Assembly (NCBI RefSeq): GCF_028435365.1
Contig: NZ_JAGTJJ010000065.1
Span: 1-57,371, forward strand
Direction: 5' to 3'
Source: Polyangium jinanense
Lineage (GTDB): Bacteria; Myxococcota; Polyangia; Polyangiales; Polyangiaceae
Length of the DNA: 57,371 nt
The notes under the pieces were generated by a model that was not told the DNA's origin, made no database searches, and saw only the letters and a list, made by a program, of their open reading frames with translations. The translations under genes and the position numbers were made by a program. Of the stretch, positions 18,105-26,372 are shown in pieces; within the stretch, counting starts at the first letter, position 1; each line of letters starts with the position of its first letter.

Positions 18105-20846
18105 ATGGCCGAGCCTCGTGCAGGTGCTGCCCCCGCGGAGGACCGATGTCGACGCATCCTCGACAGCCTGCCCGGGCTCGTCTGGGCGTGCCGGGCGGAC
18201 GGCGCGTGCGACTTCGCCAACGCCTCGTGGGTCGCGTACACGGGCCTCCCCGCGCCGGAGCACCACGGCCTCGGCTGGCAACGCGTGCTGCACCCCGACG
18301 ACCAGGCGCGCGCCGCTCGGGCGTGGGCCTCGGCGCTCGCCTCGGCCGGATGCTTCGAGATCGAGGCCCGCCTCCGCCGGCACGACGGCGTCTACCGCTG
18401 GTTTTCGCTCCGCAGCGCGCCGAGCCGCGACGATCACGGCGCCGTCCTCGCGTGGTCCGGCATCGCCGTCGACGTCCACGAGCAGCACGAGCACGCGCGC
18501 CACGACGCCGCGGATCTCGCGCGCGCCTTCGACGTGCTCGATCGTGGCGAGCCCTGCTTCGTCCTCGATCACGAGTTCCGCTACGTCTTCGTGAACCCGA
18601 GCCAGGAGCGCCTAAGCCAGACGAGGCGGAGCGAGACGCTCGGGCGGACCGTCTGGGAGGCCTTTCCTTCGGTCGCGGGCCCGCATTCACGCTATTTTCG
18701 CGAGTACCACCGGGTCATGCGCGAGCGCGTGCCCGTCGAGTTCGACGCGTACTACGCGCCGCTCGATCTCTGGACGCACGTGAACGTGTACCCGACGAAG
18801 GAGGGCGGCATCGCCGTCTTCTTCCACGACGTCACGGCGCGCAAGCGCGCCGAGGAAGAGCGCGGGCGGCTCGTCGTAGCGCTGCGCGAGACCGCGGCCC
18901 GCGCCAACCACAGCCGCGCGCAGCTCGAAGCCGCCTTCGAGGCGATCCCGGACGGCATCGTCGTCTTCGACATGAAGGGCCAGGTGATCCTCGTGAACAG
19001 CGCGGAGGCGGCGCTGCACGACCTCACGCGCGCCGAGCAGCCGCGCCTCGAGTACTTCGCCGCGCACTTCCAGCTCACCGATCTCGACGGCCGCGTGCTC
19101 CCCGTCGACGCATGGCCGGTCTCGCGCGTGCTGCGCGGCGAGTCCTTCGCAGGCTGGCAGCTCCACGCGCGGCGTCTCGACATGGGGCGGGAGTGGTTCC
19201 TCAGCTTCAGCGGCGAGCCCGTGCGGGACGAGGAGGGCAAGCAGATCCTCGGGCTCGTGGTCACGCGTGACGTCACCGAGTTCAAGCGCGCCGAGGAGGC
19301 GCTCCGGCAGAGCGAGGCGCAGTACCGCGCGTTCTTCGAGATGGCGATCGTCGGCATGGGCCAGCTGGATCCCGCGACGGGCCGGATCCTGTGCGTGAAC
19401 GATCGGTACTGCGACATCACCGGCTACAGCCGCGAGGAGCTGCTCTCGGGCTCGGTGCGCGACTTGACGCACCCCGACGATCGCCACGACGACTGGGAGA
19501 GGTACAGCCGCATGGTCCGCGGCGAGGTCGACGAGTACTGCGCGGAGAAGCGGTACATCCGCAAGGATGGCCGGATCATCTGGGTGCACGTCGCGGCGCG
19601 GATGATCCGCGACGCCGCGGGCAAGCCGATCCGGAGCGTGGGCATCCTGGAGGACATCACGCAACGAAAGGAGGCCGAGCAAGCGCTGCGCGAGAGCGAG
19701 GCCGCGCTGCGCTCCGCGGATCGGCACAAGGACGAGTTTTTGGCGATGCTCTCGCACGAGCTCAGGAACCCGCTCGCGCCGATCCGCAACGGCCTCTACA
19801 TCCTGGAGCACGCCGCGCCGGGAGGGCCGCAGGCGCTTCGGGCGCACGCGGCGATCGAGCGGCAGGTCACGCACATGACGCGGCTCATCGACGACCTGCT
19901 CGACGTGACGCGGATCTCGCGCGGCAAGATCCAGCTCCAGCGCGAGCGGGTCGAGCTCGGCGAACTCGTGCATCGCATCGCCGAGGATCTCGGGCCGACG
20001 TTCGAGCAAGCGGGCGTGGAGCTCGCGGTCGAGGTGGAGCCGGCCTCCCTCTACGTCGACGGCGATCCCACGCGGCTTGCGCAGGTCGTGGGCAACCTGC
20101 TGACGAACGCGGTGAAGTTCACGCAGCGCGGGGGGCACGCGTTCCTGTCGGTGAGGCGCGAGGGCAACCAGGCCGTCGTGCGCGTGCGGGACGACGGCGC
20201 GGGCATCGCGCCGGAGACGCTGCGGCACGTGTTCGAGCCCTTCGTACAGGCAGATCGCACGCTCGATCGGAGCCGCGGAGGGCTCGGGCTCGGGCTGTCT
20301 TTGGTGAAGGGGCTCTGCGAGATGCACGGCGGGACGGTGACGGCCGAGAGCGCGGGGCTCGGGCGAGGCGCGGTGTTCACGGTGCGGCTGCCGCTCGTGC
20401 CGACGATCGCGCGGAGCCTCGCGGCGGTGCCGACGGCGGCGCCGCGGGAGCCGGCGCAGCGGGTGCTCGTCATCGAGGACAACGTGGACGCGGCGGAGAC
20501 GCTCCGCGATGCGCTCGGGATGGGCGACCACGTGGTGGAGGTGGCGTTCGCGGGGCCCGAGGGAATCGAGAAGGCGCGGCGCTTCGAGCCGGACGTGGTG
20601 CTCTGCGACATCGGCTTGCCGGGCATGGACGGATATGGCGTGGCGCGGACGATGCGCGCCGATCCAAAATTGCGGTCGGTCTACCTGGTGGCGCTCAGCG
20701 GTTATGCGTTGCAGGAGGACGTGGAGCGATCGAGGCAAGCGGGCTTCGACCGGCACATGGCGAAGCCGCCGAGCTTGACGGCGCTGGAGAAGATGCTCTC
20801 CGAGGTCGGGCGCGCGAAACTCGAGGAGGCGGCGGGGACGGGATAG
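18105..20846 (+). CDS. Hybrid sensor histidine kinase, four PAS domains plus receiver
   Basis: A 913-aa cytoplasmic hybrid kinase. PAS domains lie at about residues 15-125, 138-255, 275-395 and 405-525. They are followed by HisKA (FLAMLSHELRNPLAP, phospho-acceptor His551), an HATPase domain (N box NLLTNAVKFT, G boxes DDGAGIAPE and GGLGLGLSL) and a C-terminal receiver (VLVIEDNVDAAE, phospho-acceptor Asp835 in LCDIGLPGMDGYG, and the MAKPPS lysine). No TM segment is present, so the PAS domains probably sense an internal signal. No response regulator is adjacent; the fused receiver suggests a phosphorelay or local output. It is divergent from the preceding gene, with 156 bp between. Confidence 0.93.
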   Translation: MAEPRAGAAPAEDRCRRILDSLPGLVWACRADGACDFANASWVAYTGLPAPEHHGLGWQRVLHPDDQARAARAWASALASAGCFEIEARLRRHDGVYRWFSLRSAPSRDDHGAVLAWSGIAVDVHEQHEHARHDAADLARAFDVLDRGEPCFVLDHEFRYVFVNPSQERLSQTRRSETLGRTVWEAFPSVAGPHSRYFREYHRVMRERVPVEFDAYYAPLDLWTHVNVYPTKEGGIAVFFHDVTARKRAEEERGRLVVALRETAARANHSRAQLEAAFEAIPDGIVVFDMKGQVILVNSAEAALHDLTRAEQPRLEYFAAHFQLTDLDGRVLPVDAWPVSRVLRGESFAGWQLHARRLDMGREWFLSFSGEPVRDEEGKQILGLVVTRDVTEFKRAEEALRQSEAQYRAFFEMAIVGMGQLDPATGRILCVNDRYCDITGYSREELLSGSVRDLTHPDDRHDDWERYSRMVRGEVDEYCAEKRYIRKDGRIIWVHVAARMIRDAAGKPIRSVGILEDITQRKEAEQALRESEAALRSADRHKDEFLAMLSHELRNPLAPIRNGLYILEHAAPGGPQALRAHAAIERQVTHMTRLIDDLLDVTRISRGKIQLQRERVELGELVHRIAEDLGPTFEQAGVELAVEVEPASLYVDGDPTRLAQVVGNLLTNAVKFTQRGGHAFLSVRREGNQAVVRVRDDGAGIAPETLRHVFEPFVQADRTLDRSRGGLGLGLSLVKGLCEMHGGTVTAESAGLGRGAVFTVRLPLVPTIARSLAAVPTAAPREPAQRVLVIEDNVDAAETLRDALGMGDHVVEVAFAGPEGIEKARRFEPDVVLCDIGLPGMDGYGVARTMRADPKLRSVYLVALSGYALQEDVERSRQAGFDRHMAKPPSLTALEKMLSEVGRAKLEEAAGTG

Positions 20847-20854
20847 GCGCTCCG

Positions 20855-21565
20855 TCAGCGGCCGAGCCCGAGCCCCGCGAGGTGCTCGAGCGACGCTTGC
20901 AGCACGACAGCGGCGATATGATGCTTGCGCGCGATCTCGACCGGGCTCTCGGCCGAGACGAGCAGATCCGCGAGAAAGGGCGTGATGGGCCCGTGGATGA
21001 GCCTTCCGCGCGCCGCGGCGTACAGCGTGGGCCCGGCCCGCCGGCTCACCGCGACGAACCCTTCCGGAATGGTACGGATCTCCGCCGGCACGGTGAAATC
21101 CGGGTGCGGGCTCATGACGAGCGCCTTCATCATCGCCGTCAGAAACTCTGCCTCCAGAATCGCGCCGTCGCCGATCCCGCGCGCCTCACAGAACCGAAAG
21201 AAGGCCTCTTCGAGGCAAACCCCGGGACCTGCGTGGGAATGCTCGCGATACGTATCGAACGCCGGCGACTCCAGGAACGACGACAGCAATTCCCCGAGCT
21301 CGTGATCCTCGGGATGGCTTTCCCTCCACGCGTCCACGGTGCGCGCATACGTCGACAGAAGCCCGCCGCTCCCCCGGTACGTGCGCTGAACGAGCTCCGC
21401 GCGCACCCGCTCGGCTGCCTTTTGGAGCTGCGCCGGATCGATCGAAAGAAGCGACTGCAAATCGTCAGCCGACACGTCGAGCTCGTCCACGCGCCCCGCG
21501 AGGAAGGCCGCGAGGTACGAGCGATGATGCAAGAGCCGGTCGAGCGCGCGATCGAGCGAGATCAT
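20855..21565 (-). CDS. Putative partner protein of the MNIO-like enzyme
   Basis: A 236-aa soluble helical protein. Its ATG overlaps the stop of the DUF692-type gene by 4 bp (ATGA), so the two are translationally coupled. The N-terminal two thirds is all-helical (LDRALDRLLHHRSYLAAFLAGRVDELDV). The C-terminal part (GPITPFLADLL, EIARKHHIAA, VVLQASLEHLAGLGLGR) looks like a small winged-helix or peptide-recognition fold. MNIO enzymes usually work with a second protein that binds the substrate leader; position and fold fit that role, but this is inference. I do not see clear DUF2063 signature residues. Confidence 0.65.
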   Translation of the reverse strand: MISLDRALDRLLHHRSYLAAFLAGRVDELDVSADDLQSLLSIDPAQLQKAAERVRAELVQRTYRGSGGLLSTYARTVDAWRESHPEDHELGELLSSFLESPAFDTYREHSHAGPGVCLEEAFFRFCEARGIGDGAILEAEFLTAMMKALVMSPHPDFTVPAEIRTIPEGFVAVSRRAGPTLYAAARGRLIHGPITPFLADLLVSAESPVEIARKHHIAAVVLQASLEHLAGLGLGR

Positions 21566-22491
21566 GACGACCAGGGGCGCACGGCGTCCCGGAGCCGCTC
21601 GAAGCTCGCGACGGTCTCGGGGGCGAGCTGCCCTTCCGCGTCGAGCCTCGGATCTTCGTAGGTGATGGCGGACAGGTGCGGACAAAGGGGAAGGAGACGG
21701 CGGAGGAGCTCCAGTTGCTCGTCGAGCAGCACGCCGTGATGGCAATCCATGAACGAATCCTCTTCGATCTCGCATCCCGAGAGGTGAATCTCGAAGCAAT
21801 GATCGAGCGGGAGCCGTTCCAGATCGCCAAACAGCGCTTCGCCCCGCTTGCCGAGCAGCCATTGATACGAAAGGAGATGCCCCACGTCGAGCGTGGCCGG
21901 CGACCTCGTCTCCTCCACGACGGCCCGGAAAAAGTCATAGGCGTGCATCTGGCCGATGCAAAAACTCGTTCCGTCGGAGAATCCGGGAAACTCCACGAAA
22001 AGCGGCGCGGATAGCTTCTCTTGCACCTCGGCCGTGTTCCGGATGGCGGCGTCGAGACCCGCGGGCGTGAGGTACGGCGGGAGTGGATAGGGCAAGGGCC
22101 TGCCATGGATCGACCAGAGCCCGAGATCCTCGTTCACCCACGCAAACTGGTACCGGTCGACGAGCGCGTTCGTGAAATCGAGGATCCGGCTTCGATCGTA
22201 GGCTTCGAGCGCGCCCAGGTTGAAGGTCGTCTGGTGGAGGGCGCGCACGGAAAACGCCGGAATGCGGGCGAACAGATCGTCGTAGGCGTCGAAGTAATCG
22301 CGTGGATCGAGGCGATTTCTGCTCCGGGGCTGGAACGACGTGAACAGGTACCGAAAGGCCCCAGCGTGGGACGATAGAAATCGCACGACCGGATCCGTCG
22401 CGTGATCCCCACGCCCGGGCTCATGGGCGAACCCGACGGGGGCGCCCCAGGGGAGATCCATTCCGACCCCCAGCCCGAGGCGTCCTTTCAC
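21562..22491 (-). CDS. DUF692/MNIO-like TIM-barrel enzyme (putative iron-dependent oxidase)
   Basis: A 309-aa TIM-barrel protein resembling the DUF692 (UPF0276) family, now called multinuclear non-haem iron oxidases, which modify cysteines in peptide substrates. Family-like blocks in order: GLGVGMDLP at the N-terminus, FAWVNEDLGLWSIHGRPLPY (family form SEH...W), APLFVEFPGF, PATLDVGHLLSYQW, CFEIHLSG with His236, DCHHGVLLDEQLELL with Asp249, His251 and His252, and ITYEDPRL near the end. These His/Asp/Glu positions match the family's metal ligands in order, but the usual Asn after the ENP-type Glu is not conserved. GTG 22491 is taken as start; it lies 17 bp after the lipoprotein gene. Confidence 0.7.
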   Translation of the reverse strand: MKGRLGLGVGMDLPWGAPVGFAHEPGRGDHATDPVVRFLSSHAGAFRYLFTSFQPRSRNRLDPRDYFDAYDDLFARIPAFSVRALHQTTFNLGALEAYDRSRILDFTNALVDRYQFAWVNEDLGLWSIHGRPLPYPLPPYLTPAGLDAAIRNTAEVQEKLSAPLFVEFPGFSDGTSFCIGQMHAYDFFRAVVEETRSPATLDVGHLLSYQWLLGKRGEALFGDLERLPLDHCFEIHLSGCEIEEDSFMDCHHGVLLDEQLELLRRLLPLCPHLSAITYEDPRLDAEGQLAPETVASFERLRDAVRPWSS

Positions 22492-22508
22492 CTCGGGAAA
22501 ACGGGCCC

Positions 22509-23132
22509 TCACAGGTCCTTGGTCGCGTTCACGATGCTCGCGAGCTTCCCGGCGCGCTCGCACGTGACGGCCTTGGCGGCCTGGAGATCGGCCTCGCAGG
22601 GCCGATTGTAACAGCTCGCGTTGTTCTTGGGCTCTTCCTTGATCAGCCCCCCGACTTGCACGATATGGAGCGCATTCAGCGCGGCGACGTTCTTGTCGAT
22701 GGTCGCGTCGTCGCAGGCGTTCGGTACGGGAGACTTCACCGCGGCTTCGGCGACGTCGACCAGTTTGCCCAGGCGTATCATGGCGATCCGTTCGTGCTTG
22801 CAGCTCGAATAACAACTGGGCGTATGCCCAGGCATATCCTGGGCGAGGGAACGCACGTCGACCACCTCGAGCGCGCGCAGCCGGGCGAAGTTCTCATTCG
22901 AGGCCAGGAAGGCGGCTTTGGCCGCCTCCAAGTCGGGCTCTGCTTCGGTGTCCGCCTGGCTGGGAGGCAGCCGGGCGAAGTTCTCATTCGAGGCCAGGAA
23001 GGCGGCTTTGGCCGCCTCCGGGTCGGGCTCTGCTTCGGTGTCCGCCTGGCTGGGAGGCGACCCGGCCGCGGCACCGGCACAACCGGCCAGCGCGCCGACC
23101 GCTCCGGCGACGAGGGCAACTCTCAACTCCAC
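22509..23132 (-). CDS. Cys-containing lipoprotein with duplicated SCY...C domain, candidate MNIO substrate
   Basis: A 207-aa lipoprotein (GTG start, AAGGAG 5 bp upstream). The signal ends in LAGC (Cys18). Residues about 26-85 are two near-identical 30-residue repeats (SQADTEAEPD..EAAKAAFLAS), encoded by a 90-bp tandem duplication. Two related domains follow: LEVVDVRSLAQDMPGHTPSC with C107-YSS-C111, and LHIVQVGGLIKEEPKNNASC with C174-YNRP-C179; Cys140 and Cys191 are extra. It is first in a tight operon with the MNIO-like enzyme and its partner, the place normally held by the precursor peptide. The cysteines could instead form plain disulfides between helices. No known family was recognised. 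Confidence 0.75.
   Translation of the reverse strand: MELRVALVAGAVGALAGCAGAAAGSPPSQADTEAEPDPEAAKAAFLASNENFARLPPSQADTEAEPDLEAAKAAFLASNENFARLRALEVVDVRSLAQDMPGHTPSCYSSCKHERIAMIRLGKLVDVAEAAVKSPVPNACDDATIDKNVAALNALHIVQVGGLIKEEPKNNASCYNRPCEADLQAAKAVTCERAGKLASIVNATKDL
22878..23057. repeat. 90-bp tandem duplication inside the lipoprotein gene
   Basis: Two direct copies, 22878-22967 and 22968-23057, each beginning CAGCCGGGCGAAGTTCTC. They are nearly identical; the clearest difference is CCAAG versus CCGGG in the middle. The frame is kept (30 codons), so the linker between the lipid anchor and the Cys domains is doubled. Near identity implies a recent duplication. Confidence 0.9.
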
Positions 23133-23266
23133 GGAAGCTCCTTGCGAAGGGGCGCGACGCGCCGTCCTGAAATCTCAGCATAGAGGGGCTCGTGGTCGAA
23201 GTCACGTTGCTCGCGCACATCCGCCTGCCGTTTCCGCTCCACGTCCGCTATCCTTGGCCCATAGAC

Positions 23267-23842
23267 ATGCGCCGCTCCACGCTCCGCCTGCCCTCGCTTT
23301 TTGCGCTGCTGCTGTCGAGTTGCGCCGCGCCTCCGCCGACGCGCGCTCCCGTCGACGTGGTTGTCCTGGCCTCGCGGCCCGCGCAAGCCGCCCCGGAGGT
23401 CGAGGATTCGCCGCGACAGCCGGCGCCGCCCTCCTCCGCGCGTTACATCCTGAAGTCCGACGTGCCCAACACGCCGGAGAACGCCGCCGTGATCGCCTTT
23501 TGCGAGCGCTACCGCACGGCCGTCGAGGAGAAAAACGTCGATCTCCTCGTCTCCATGGCCGCGCCCGATTACTACGAGGATGGCGGGAACGTCGACCCGG
23601 CAGATGACGTCGACGCCCAGGCGCTCGAAAGTTATTTGCGAACATCGTTCGGAAATGCCCAGGAGATCCGGTACGAGATTCACTACCGCCGCATCGTGCG
23701 CGAGAACGACGTCATCCTCGTCGATTACTTCTATACCGCGACGTATCGCTTCGCCGGGGCCCAGCCGAAGACCCTCTCCGACGACAACCGGATGGTGCTG
23801 GTCCTCGCCGGAGACGGCTTCCTGATTCAGAGCGGGATGTGA
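23267..23842 (+). CDS. NTF2/SnoaL-like lipoprotein
   Basis: A 191-aa lipoprotein with signal MRRSTLRLPSLFALLLSSC. After a Pro-rich linker comes a domain of about 115 residues, ENAAVIAFCERYRTAVEEKNVDLLVSMAAPDYYEDGG followed by alternating strands (EIRYEIHYRRIV, VILVDYFYTATYRF, NRMVLVLAG). This helix-then-curved-sheet pattern is typical of the NTF2-like/DUF4440 superfamily; such domains bind small ligands or partners. ATG 23267 is chosen because the signal peptide begins there. It is divergent from the MNIO operon and 64 bp upstream of the thioredoxin-fusion gene on the same strand. Confidence 0.75.
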   Translation: MRRSTLRLPSLFALLLSSCAAPPPTRAPVDVVVLASRPAQAAPEVEDSPRQPAPPSSARYILKSDVPNTPENAAVIAFCERYRTAVEEKNVDLLVSMAAPDYYEDGGNVDPADDVDAQALESYLRTSFGNAQEIRYEIHYRRIVRENDVILVDYFYTATYRFAGAQPKTLSDDNRMVLVLAGDGFLIQSGM

Positions 23843-23906
23843 TCCCATGGCCTTCCCCGCCCGACTGTCATCGGGTAGTCTCCCGCACCCCGATGGAGGA
23901 TTTCCG

Positions 23907-26357
23907 ATGAGCCACGCACGTGGACGGCGCTGCGCGGCGCTCGTCTCGACCGTCCTGGTTTTGCTCGCCGCTTGCGCGCCACCGCCTTCCGTGCAGCCTA
24001 CGACGGCGAACCAGGACAAACCCGTCACCGTGCCCGCCCCCGAGATGGCCGACGAGGGCGAGGGCGCGGCCGAAGGTGCGGCGGCGTTCCCCGACCCCGG
24101 GACCTTCATCCCCGTCGGGCCCAAGGATCCCATCTGGGGAAACGCGCTCGCCCCGGTCACGATGGTCATCTGGGGCGACTTCGAATGCCCCTTCACGTCC
24201 CGGCTCATGGCCACGCTCGCCCTCCTGCAGGAGCAATACGGGCCGGACAAGCTGCGCGTCGTCTGGCGACACAACCCGCTCCCCTTCCATAAAAATGCCC
24301 GCCCCGCGCACCTCGCGGCCGAGACCGTGCTGCGGCTCGGGGGCGCGGGCGCATTCTGGAAGTTTCACACTCTCGCCTTCCAAAACCAACGCTACCTCGA
24401 ACCGCAGTCGTTCACCGCGTGGGCTGCGGAGAGCGGCGTGGATCCTTCGGCCTTCCAGGCCGCCTTCGATCAACAACGTTTTGCCGCGAACGTGGACGCC
24501 GACATGGCCTTCGGCAAGAAGGTCGGCGTCACCGGGACCCCGGCTACGTTCGTCAATGGCATTTTCCTCTCCGGCGCCCAGCCCATCACGAGGTTCCAGG
24601 AGCTCATCGACGCCGAGCTCAAAGAGGCCGCCGCGCTCCGGCGCTCGGGCATCGACCCCGAGCACGTATATGCCGAGCTCTCGGAGCGGAACCGTGAGAA
24701 AACGCCGTCGCCCCCGCCATCCTCCCCGCCGCCGGACACGACCACGGTCTGGAAGGTGCCCCTCGCCGGCTCCCCGGCGCGCGGCAAATCATCCGCGCTC
24801 GTGACGATCGTGATGTTCGGCGATTTTCAGTGCCCCTTCACCAAGCGCTCCCTCACGACGATCGCCGAGCTCGAGGCCAAATACGGCGACAAACTGCGCC
24901 TGGTCTTCAAGCACAACCCCCTACCCTTCCATACGCGCGCCGAGCCGGCCGCGGAGTTCGCGATCGAGGCCGGCGCGCAAAAAGGAGAGGCTGCGTTCTG
25001 GAAGGCGTTCCAGGCGCTCTTCGATACCCAGGAGCGCCTCGCGGATGCCGATCTCGAAAACCTCGCGATCGCGCTCGGCCTCGACGTCAAGCGCGTGAAG
25101 AAGGCGATCGCATCACACGCGCATGCCACGCGTATCGAGGGAGATCAAGATCTGGCCGAGGACCTCAAGGCGTCGGGCACGCCTCATTTCTTCGTCAATG
25201 GCCGGCGGCTCATCGGAGCCCAGCCCCGCGAGCAGTTCGAGGCCATCATCGACGAAGAGATCACGAAGGCGGGAAAACTCGTCGCCGGCGGGACGCCGGA
25301 CGCGCAGATCTACGATGCCCTCCAGAAGGACGCGAAGGCCCCCGCCCCCATGGAGAGGCTCCTCGCCCCCGCGCCCACGAAGGACAATCCGGGCAAAGGC
25401 GCGCCGGCGGGCGCAGCGGTGACCATTCAAATGTTCGCCGATTTCCAGTGCCCCTTCAGCAAACGCGTGCAGGCGGATGTCGAGCAGCTCCTCGCCGCCT
25501 ATCCGGGCAAGGTCCGTGTCGTATGGCGGCATTTGCCGCTTCCCTTCCACAGACAGGCGCAGCTCGCCGCCGAAGCCTCCGTCGAGGCCTTCCGGCAAAA
25601 AGGCGAGGCCGGCTTCTGGGCCTTCGCGGCGCGCCTCTGGGAGGATCAATCCGAGCAGGGCTTGAGCCGCCCCTCGATCGAGCGCAAAGCCGCCGAAGCG
25701 GGGCTCGACGTAGCGAAGCTCTCGGCGGCGCTCGACGCGCGCACGCATTGGAAAGCGGTCCAGGCCGATCGGGAGCTCGCCGAGCGCCTGAACATCTTTG
25801 GCACGCCGGCCTTCGTGATCAACGATTACTTCATGAGCGGCGCGCACCCCCTCCGCACCCAAAAGCGCTACGTCGCCAAGGCCCTGAAGCGCGAGCCCAT
25901 CACCCCCGACACCTTGAAGGCCGACGCCCGCAAGCCCGCGCCCCTCGTGGCGACAAACCCGCCGCCCCTGAGCCCGCCGCCGTCCCCGGCGCCGCCTGCG
26001 CCCGCACCTACGGCCTCGGCGGCGACAACCGCGGGGCGCATGGGAGCGAAGCACCTCATCGTCATGTATGCGGGCTCGAAGCGCGCGCCCGCGCACGTCA
26101 CGCGCACGCGGGCCGAGGCACTCGCGCGCGCGGAGGAGGCGCGCAAGCGATTGGCCGCAGGGGCGAGCTTCGAGGACATCGTCGCGCAGTACAGCGACGA
26201 GCCGGGCGCCGCGCAACGCGGGGGTGACCTCGGCACGTTCCCGCGGGGCGCGATGATCCGCGAATTCGAGGAGGCCGTGGACAAACTATCGGTGGGACAA
26301 ACGAGCGGCGTCGTGGAGACGCCGTTCGGATTTCACATCATCCTGCGGACGCAGTAG
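23907..26357 (+). CDS. Lipoprotein with three monothiol DsbA-like domains and a C-terminal parvulin domain
   Basis: An 816-aa envelope protein. The start is set by GGAGGA 6 bp before ATG and by the signal MSHARGRRCAALVSTVLVLLAAC. Three DsbA/thioredoxin-like domains follow, each with the strand-active-site form DFxCPF[T/S]: Cys94 (CPFT), Cys309 (CPFT) and Cys515 (CPFS). All three also have the cis-proline region (GVTGTPATFVNG, KASGTPHFFVNG, NIFGTPAFVIND). In each the second cysteine of CxxC is replaced by Thr or Ser. After a Pro/Ala linker, residues about 714-816 form a PpiC-type parvulin prolyl isomerase (KHLIVMYAGS, FEDIVAQYSDEPGA, GGDLGTFPRG, TPFGFHIILR). Probably an envelope folding factor or disulfide isomerase/reductase-like enzyme working through mixed disulfides. 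Confidence 0.88.
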   Translation: MSHARGRRCAALVSTVLVLLAACAPPPSVQPTTANQDKPVTVPAPEMADEGEGAAEGAAAFPDPGTFIPVGPKDPIWGNALAPVTMVIWGDFECPFTSRLMATLALLQEQYGPDKLRVVWRHNPLPFHKNARPAHLAAETVLRLGGAGAFWKFHTLAFQNQRYLEPQSFTAWAAESGVDPSAFQAAFDQQRFAANVDADMAFGKKVGVTGTPATFVNGIFLSGAQPITRFQELIDAELKEAAALRRSGIDPEHVYAELSERNREKTPSPPPSSPPPDTTTVWKVPLAGSPARGKSSALVTIVMFGDFQCPFTKRSLTTIAELEAKYGDKLRLVFKHNPLPFHTRAEPAAEFAIEAGAQKGEAAFWKAFQALFDTQERLADADLENLAIALGLDVKRVKKAIASHAHATRIEGDQDLAEDLKASGTPHFFVNGRRLIGAQPREQFEAIIDEEITKAGKLVAGGTPDAQIYDALQKDAKAPAPMERLLAPAPTKDNPGKGAPAGAAVTIQMFADFQCPFSKRVQADVEQLLAAYPGKVRVVWRHLPLPFHRQAQLAAEASVEAFRQKGEAGFWAFAARLWEDQSEQGLSRPSIERKAAEAGLDVAKLSAALDARTHWKAVQADRELAERLNIFGTPAFVINDYFMSGAHPLRTQKRYVAKALKREPITPDTLKADARKPAPLVATNPPPLSPPPSPAPPAPAPTASAATTAGRMGAKHLIVMYAGSKRAPAHVTRTRAEALARAEEARKRLAAGASFEDIVAQYSDEPGAAQRGGDLGTFPRGAMIREFEEAVDKLSVGQTSGVVETPFGFHIILRTQ

Positions 26358-26372
26358 CAGCGCCTCCGGCCG

